Below are positions 11,658-15,630 of a DNA stretch of 15,630 bases, piece after piece. The stretch spans positions 1 through 15,630 of the forward strand of contig JAHJTU010000015.1 of NCBI GenBank assembly GCA_018829485.1, written 5' to 3'. How positions within the stretch are numbered: position 1 is the stretch's first letter; every line of letters begins with the position of its first letter. This DNA comes from Nanobdellota archaeon (GTDB lineage Archaea > Nanobdellota > Nanobdellia > Pacearchaeales > UBA12030). A program made the position numbers and the translations under genes. The notes beneath the pieces were generated by a model. It did no database searches, was not told the origin of the DNA, and saw only the letters and a program-made list of their open reading frames with translations.

Positions 11658-13380
11658 CTTGGTTATTATGCTTTTTATGGTTGGTATTCTTTTCCGAATT
11701 TTTCTTTCTACTTTCTAAATATTTGATATGTGCATCTTTTTTCTTTAGAATATCTTTTGGATTTAATTTACCTTCTTCAATTAGGGTAGAGAAATAATGT
11801 CCTCCTAAGAAATAAGGCATGATGACATAGGTTGCTCCTTCCTCATACAATTTTATTGCTTCATTAATTTGGTGAGAAACAACAATGATAATTACTTCTT
11901 TATTTAATTTTTTTATTTTATTAATTAAAAGAAGGTTTATATCAAAGCTAGGTATTGTTGAAATTATAATCTTTACTTTTTGGAGATTTAACTCATCTAA
12001 TAATTCAACATCACCCACATCTCCATATCTACAATGAACACCACCCTTTACCAAATCCCTTACAATCTCTGGGTTATAGTCTAAAACCAAGAATTTCTCT
12101 TTGATTTTTTTGAATGATTTTAATACATCATGTCCAAGACGATCACAGCCAAAAAGAATAACATCATAATCTGTTGTTTTATGATATTTTTTTTCATCAA
12201 TTTTTTCTCCTTTTCTTTCAAATATTCCTAAGTACTTTGATAAGTGCGGGTATATTTTATTTGAATATAATATCATGTAAGTAGAACCAGTAATAGTTAT
12301 TAAACCAATAGCAGTTACAACAGACAAAATCTCACTTGTTAGGTGTCCTACTTGGACTCCTACAGCAATGAGTATTAAAGAAAATTCACTTATTTGAGCT
12401 ACAGTTAATCCTGATAAAAAGCTTGTCCTTTTAGTATAACCAAAAAAGCCCATTAATAACATTACAATTAAAGGATTTCCAATTAGTATAAATACTGAAA
12501 ATATGATTATAGGAATTATATGGTTACTTATGTCTGAAAAAACCATTTGCGAGCCCAATAAAATAAAAAACAAGATAATGAAAAAATCACGCAAAGGTCT
12601 CATTCTAGAACTTATTTCATATCTGTAAGGGGTTATTGCTAAAGTAACTCCAGCTAATAATGCTCCCACTTCTATTGAAAAATTTAAGTAATGGAAAATG
12701 GATGCTAATGCTAAACACCACCCAATTGAAAACAACAATAAGAATTCTTGGGATTTTGCAATGTATTTTGTTACAGATGGAAGCACGTAAATACTTAATA
12801 GGAATAATAAAACTAACAAACCAATACCTTTCAAAAGTATTCCAAAAGTGAAAGTAGCAAAATTAAATGTTCCTGCTGGAATTGCTGCTACAATCATTAA
12901 AATTAGTATTACAAATAAATCTTGAACAATCAAAAATCCTATAGCAATCTTTCCATATAATGTTTCACTATCCCCCTTATCAGATAACAGCTTCATAATT
13001 ATTATAGTGCTACTAAAAGTTAAAGCAACTGCCACATATATAGACACAATTATAGAAAATCCCAATAGTATTCCTATGAGAAATCCAAAAATAGAAGTGA
13101 ATATAATCTGTCCAATTCCTGTGGCTAATGAAATTTTTCCTACTTCTTTTATAACTTTTGGAGTTAGACTTAAACCAACAATAAAAAGAAGCAACGCTAT
13201 TCCTATTTGTGAAAATGTTCGTATTGTTTCTACTGATTGTAAGATATTGAAGAAGTATGGTCCAACAATTATACCAGAAAGAATATAAGCAACTAATATT
13301 GGTTGTTTTAAGAAACGTATAATTCCTGTGATAAGTGTTGTAACAATAATGATTATCCCTATTTCTATGAACAAATCCAT
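11650..13380 (-). CDS. Cation:proton antiporter, CPA2/KefB type with TrkA-N domain
   Basis: This 576-residue protein exchanges K+ or Na+ for protons in this family. The N-terminal membrane domain (about 1-380, some 12 helices) contains FSST at 122-125 and the functionally important Gln153-Asp154 in FLIVQDLFVI, typical of Kef and CPA2 proteins. A cytosolic TrkA-N Rossmann domain follows at about 400-520, starting DYDVILFGCDRLGHDVL and including YGDVGDVELLDEL. Its first glycine motif is altered (GCDRLG in place of GxGxxG), so nucleotide binding may differ. No RCK-C domain follows; the protein ends in a charged Lys/Asn/His-rich tail. The ATG at 13380 has GAGG 12 bases upstream and a TATA box at 13426-13434. 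Ion specificity cannot be read from sequence. Confidence 0.92.
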   Translation of the reverse strand: MDLFIEIGIIIIVTTLITGIIRFLKQPILVAYILSGIIVGPYFFNILQSVETIRTFSQIGIALLLFIVGLSLTPKVIKEVGKISLATGIGQIIFTSIFGFLIGILLGFSIIVSIYVAVALTFSSTIIIMKLLSDKGDSETLYGKIAIGFLIVQDLFVILILMIVAAIPAGTFNFATFTFGILLKGIGLLVLLFLLSIYVLPSVTKYIAKSQEFLLLFSIGWCLALASIFHYLNFSIEVGALLAGVTLAITPYRYEISSRMRPLRDFFIILFFILLGSQMVFSDISNHIIPIIIFSVFILIGNPLIVMLLMGFFGYTKRTSFLSGLTVAQISEFSLILIAVGVQVGHLTSEILSVVTAIGLITITGSTYMILYSNKIYPHLSKYLGIFERKGEKIDEKKYHKTTDYDVILFGCDRLGHDVLKSFKKIKEKFLVLDYNPEIVRDLVKGGVHCRYGDVGDVELLDELNLQKVKIIISTIPSFDINLLLINKIKKLNKEVIIIVVSHQINEAIKLYEEGATYVIMPYFLGGHYFSTLIEEGKLNPKDILKKKDAHIKYLESRKKNSEKNTNHKKHNNQEK

Positions 13381-13412
13381 GTTTGTATTCGACCTCTTTT
13401 ATCTTGATTTCT

Positions 13413-13435
13413 AAAAAAGTTTAAGTATTTTAAAC
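13413..13435 (-). terminator. Hairpin-plus-T-run overlapping the antiporter TATA box
   Basis: On the - strand, GTTTAA and TTAAAC (13419-13424 and 13430-13435 in + coordinates) form a six-pair stem followed by TTTTTT, a likely terminator for the TGS-domain GTPase gene upstream. The same bases include TTTAAAATA (13426-13434), preceded by the purines GAAAGG, which fits the antiporter's BRE/TATA box. Initiation would fall near 13404, leaving GAGG in the leader. Confidence 0.5.
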
Positions 13436-13457
13436 CTTTCTTTTATCTCTAATTTTT

Positions 13458-14321
13458 TTAATCTTTCATATGCAATTCAACAACATCATCATCTTGCAGA
13501 ATATGCCGAATGCCAACTTGCTGTCCTTGGAACTTTACTGATTTTCCATAGACTTTTGCATATTTGAAATTCTTTAAAAAATCCTTATGAACTTTTCTTG
13601 CCAAATTTTCTACAGTAGAATTTTTCTTTAATGCAACAGGTGGAAATTCTTTTTCTTTATGTGGTTGTTTTGTATAAACTTTAATTATACCAAGGTTCTT
13701 CCATATTCTCTGTTTTATTTCCTCTTTATTTTCCTTGTTTTGATAATTGTATTCAACATAAGCCAAATTTACCCTGGATTTTTTTAATTCCTCAAGAACA
13801 ATTTTCTTTTCTTCATTATTTTTTGAGCAAATTACAAGCAAATTAGAATCTTTTATTATTGCTATATATATTCCACTTTTTTCAGTTTCAATGAAATCTT
13901 TAGCTATTGCAGGAATTTCAATAACTTGTATTTTTACTCCATGATAATCCATAGTTCCAATTTCAGGCTTTGCTGTTGTAAAAGGATAATCTGCTATTTC
14001 AGGCTTAGCATTAGTTATGTTTGAAAGCAATGTGCTCTTCCCAGAATTGGGAGAGCCAATAATACAGACTCTTGCAGCACCCTCTTTCTTTATATTAAAA
14101 GATGTTCTGCCTGTTCTTTTTGCAATAAGCTTTTGCTTTTCTTTTAATTTATTAATCTTAGAAATCCTTTTTTTAATCTCAGCAACAAGATTCTCGCTTC
14201 CTTTATGCTTTGGAACTAACTGAAGCATCTTTTTCAAGCACGATAATTTCTCATCTATTGTTACTGCTCTAAGATATTCTTGTTCTGCTCTTTGATATTC
14301 AAACCCTGGATTAACTGGCAT
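13458..14321 (-). CDS. DRG/Obg-like GTPase with C-terminal TGS domain, divergent
   Basis: This 287-residue protein is of the translation-associated DRG type. A helical lysine-rich N-terminus (about 1-80) leads to G1 GSPNSGKST at 89-97, a G2-like DYPFTT at 111-116 and the G3 region IEIPAI at 134-139, a form normal for DRG proteins. A TGS domain lies at about 214-285, with [20 protein letters not shown]. Unlike DRG1/2 (about 365 residues) it is short and has no NKxD at the expected place, where [10 protein letters not shown] occurs instead. Guanine specificity may therefore be lost or relaxed. It probably binds ribosomes or tRNA, as inferred from the family. It is divergent from the RNA methyltransferase gene, sharing a promoter region. 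The ATG at 14321 sits about 25 bases from the TTTAAA box, consistent with a leaderless mRNA. Confidence 0.83.
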   Translation of the reverse strand: MPVNPGFEYQRAEQEYLRAVTIDEKLSCLKKMLQLVPKHKGSENLVAEIKKRISKINKLKEKQKLIAKRTGRTSFNIKKEGAARVCIIGSPNSGKSTLLSNITNAKPEIADYPFTTAKPEIGTMDYHGVKIQVIEIPAIAKDFIETEKSGIYIAIIKDSNLLVICSKNNEEKKIVLEELKKSRVNLAYVEYNYQNKENKEEIKQRIWKNLGIIKVYTKQPHKEKEFPPVALKKNSTVENLARKVHKDFLKNFKYAKVYGKSVKFQGQQVGIRHILQDDDVVELHMKD

Positions 14322-14340
14322 AATAAACTAAAGAAAAAGA

Positions 14341-14350
14341 AATTTAAAAT
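14341..14350. promoter_or_regulatory. Shared bidirectional TATA box between divergent genes
   Basis: AATTTAAAAT contains the palindrome TTTAAA at 14343-14348. Its centre (14345.5) is 24.5 bases from the first base of the - strand ATG (14321) and 24.5 bases from the first base of the + strand ATG at 14370. One box could thus set two leaderless transcripts. Confidence 0.55.
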
Positions 14351-14369
14351 GCTTTCTCTTATGTCATTT

Positions 14370-15263
14370 ATGATTCCAAAGAAATTAAAACAGAGATATA
14401 AGAGATTTATTCCTGAATTTGATAAATTTGTTGGATATTTCAAAAAACCACAAGCTGTTTCAATAAGAGTTAATACAATAAAAATTTCAAGAGAGAAATT
14501 CCTGAAAAACACTAATTTGGAATTAAAGCAAGTTCCATGGTATAAGAATGGGTTTTTTGTTGAAAAGAATCATGGTATTGTTGCTCATTCTTTTGATTAT
14601 TTCCTTGGATATATGTATTTGCAAGATGCAGCTTCTATGCTTCCACCTTTAGTTCTAAATCCAAAAGTAAAGGAATCAATTCTTGATTTAACTGCTGCTC
14701 CTGGAAGCAAAACAACACAAATCTCTCAAATTTTGAATAATAAAGGGTGCATTGTTGCTAATGATAATGCATTTGAAAGAATTACAGCATTAAGGGGCAA
14801 TATTAATAGATTGGGATGCATGAATGTTGCAATAACTAGGCTTGATGTCAGAAACTTTCCTAATTCTCAGTTTGATAAAATTCTCTTGGATGTTCCATGC
14901 AGTTTAGAAGGAAGCATGAGAAAGTATTTTGTAAGGTGGGATGAAAACACAGTAAGGAATTTTGCACATTTACAAAAACAAATGATTTCTAGAGCATGGA
15001 AATTGCTAAAGCCAAAAGGAATACTCGTATATTCAACATGTACTTATGCTCCTGAAGAAAATGAGGGTGTTGTTCAATACTTAATGAACCAAGAACAAGA
15101 TGTTAAAATTGAGCCAATTAAGATTCCAGGTATAAGAATGCATCCTGGTTTGAGTAATTTTAGGAATACTGAATTTGATTCTGAATTAAAGAAAACAGCA
15201 AGAGTGTATATTCATGATTATAATACAAGTGGATTTTATATTGCCAAATTAAAGAAAAAATGA
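14370..15263 (+). CDS. NSUN-type RNA cytosine-C5 methyltransferase (NOP2/Sun, RsmB/RsmF family)
   Basis: This enzyme transfers a methyl group from S-adenosylmethionine to C5 of cytosine in tRNA or rRNA. The SAM-binding motif is LDLTAAPGSKTTQ at 105-117, followed by ANDNAFERI near 130-138. Motif IV DVPCS is at 174-178 and motif VI YSTCTYAPEENEG at 221-233, with catalytic Cys224 and the release Cys177. The frame is open further upstream, and ATGs at 14349, 14361 and 14370 are possible. 14370 is preferred because it starts at the usual family N-terminus and sits at leaderless distance from the TATA box, giving 297 residues. The stop overlaps the start of a PUA-type gene that probably supplies RNA binding. 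The substrate site is not predictable. Confidence 0.92.
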   Translation: MIPKKLKQRYKRFIPEFDKFVGYFKKPQAVSIRVNTIKISREKFLKNTNLELKQVPWYKNGFFVEKNHGIVAHSFDYFLGYMYLQDAASMLPPLVLNPKVKESILDLTAAPGSKTTQISQILNNKGCIVANDNAFERITALRGNINRLGCMNVAITRLDVRNFPNSQFDKILLDVPCSLEGSMRKYFVRWDENTVRNFAHLQKQMISRAWKLLKPKGILVYSTCTYAPEENEGVVQYLMNQEQDVKIEPIKIPGIRMHPGLSNFRNTEFDSELKKTARVYIHDYNTSGFYIAKLKKK

Positions 15264-15630
15264 AAAAGAAACTTAATAACAAAGAGAAAAAGGAAATCTT
15301 TTCATATGTTTATGAGAGATTTGGAATTCAAGAAAATGTATTCAAAGAAATGGGTTTTTTTAAAACACAGAAAGCAATTTATGTTGCAACAAGAACTTGC
15401 ATTTCCTCTCCCTTGTTCAATTATGCTGAAACTGCTGGATTGGCATTTTTAAGATTTAATAAAGTGTTAAAGCCAACAACAAATTTTCTGCAATTATTTG
15501 GAAAGCACATAAAGAAGAATTTTATTGCACTTGACAAGGATGATGCTGAAAGATTTATAAGAGGTGAAGATTTAGAAGTAGGAGAAAAAAGAGATTTGAA
15601 TCCAGGATATGTAATGGTGAAATATAAGGA
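15260..15630 (+). CDS. PUA/pre-PUA RNA-binding protein (Nip7- or RsmF-C-terminal-like), partial at 3' edge
   Basis: The ATG overlaps the methyltransferase stop (ATGA at 15260-15263), and the frame stays open to the window end, giving 123 residues. After a lysine-rich start come YVYERFG, KAIYVATRTC, GLAFLRFNKVLKPTTNFLQLFG, NFIALDKDDAERFIRGEDLE and NPGYVMVKY. This order fits a pre-PUA plus PUA fold as in Nip7 or in the C-terminal half of RsmF-type methyltransferases. It probably helps the overlapping methyltransferase hold its RNA. A separate ribosome-biogenesis role like that of Nip7 is the alternative. The C-terminal end lies outside the window. Confidence 0.65.
   Translation, partial: MKKKLNNKEKKEIFSYVYERFGIQENVFKEMGFFKTQKAIYVATRTCISSPLFNYAETAGLAFLRFNKVLKPTTNFLQLFGKHIKKNFIALDKDDAERFIRGEDLEVGEKRDLNPGYVMVKYK

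Noticed and set aside
12660..13288. Two + strand frames of 63 and 93 codons antisense to the antiporter
   Set aside because: They lie wholly inside the well-supported antiporter gene, have no promoter or Shine-Dalgarno, and their sequences look like reverse translations of membrane helices.

Overview
The window looks like chromosomal DNA of a small-genome archaeon, most likely from the DPANN group (Woesearchaeota- or Pacearchaeota-like; inferred from gene content and AT-rich composition, not tested by any search). Archaeal marks are direct: class III (type IV pilin-like) N-termini of the form KKG/A-ISPIIAT, an archaeal class I CCA-adding enzyme, the archaeal trio Era-like GTPase / DUF2073 / DUF2072 zinc ribbon, and TATA boxes about 24-26 bases upstream of start codons, which suggests leaderless mRNAs for several genes.

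Region 1 (about 1-7083, + strand) is a type IV pilus-like assembly locus. It holds the C-terminal end of a membrane-anchored protein, two cysteine-rich pilins of the archaeal SPIIAT type, a third pilin-like protein, a TadA/GspE-type ATPase, a small coiled-coil protein, two separate GspF/TadC-type platform proteins, and two more proteins with pilin-like N-termini. The ATPase would power insertion and extraction of pilin subunits through the two platform proteins. No prepilin peptidase gene is visible. The three gaps 4701-4853, 5700-5799 and 6571-6666 are each filled by a copy of a structured palindromic element. Its 48-base two-hairpin core is conserved, with compensatory base-pair changes, while the outer stems differ in sequence but still pair.

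Region 2 (7107-9387, + strand) starts with a short histidine-rich protein resembling DUF6915. It then carries an arvA/oapA-like small GTPase, overlapping arvB/oapB (DUF2073), a YkgJ-type cysteine-cluster protein, and arvC/oapC (zinc ribbon, DUF2072). In haloarchaea this trio is linked to extracellular vesicle formation.

Region 3 (9417-11634, + strand) has the CCA-adding enzyme overlapping a two-helix potassium channel gene. A stand-alone, divergent GGDEF-domain protein follows; this is unusual for an archaeon.

Region 4 (11650-14321, - strand) encodes a KefB-type cation:proton antiporter with a TrkA-N domain and a DRG/Obg-like GTPase with a TGS domain but no recognisable NKxD motif. The convergent junction at 11634/11650 is spanned by a hairpin that could terminate transcription in both directions.

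Region 5 (14370-15630, + strand) has an NSUN/RsmB-RsmF-type RNA cytosine-C5 methyltransferase overlapping a PUA-type RNA-binding gene that runs off the window. The methyltransferase and the TGS GTPase are divergent around one TTTAAA box lying exactly midway between their probable start codons.

No tRNA, rRNA, CRISPR array, insertion sequence or integrase is recognisable. No gene-free stretch exceeds about 155 bases.
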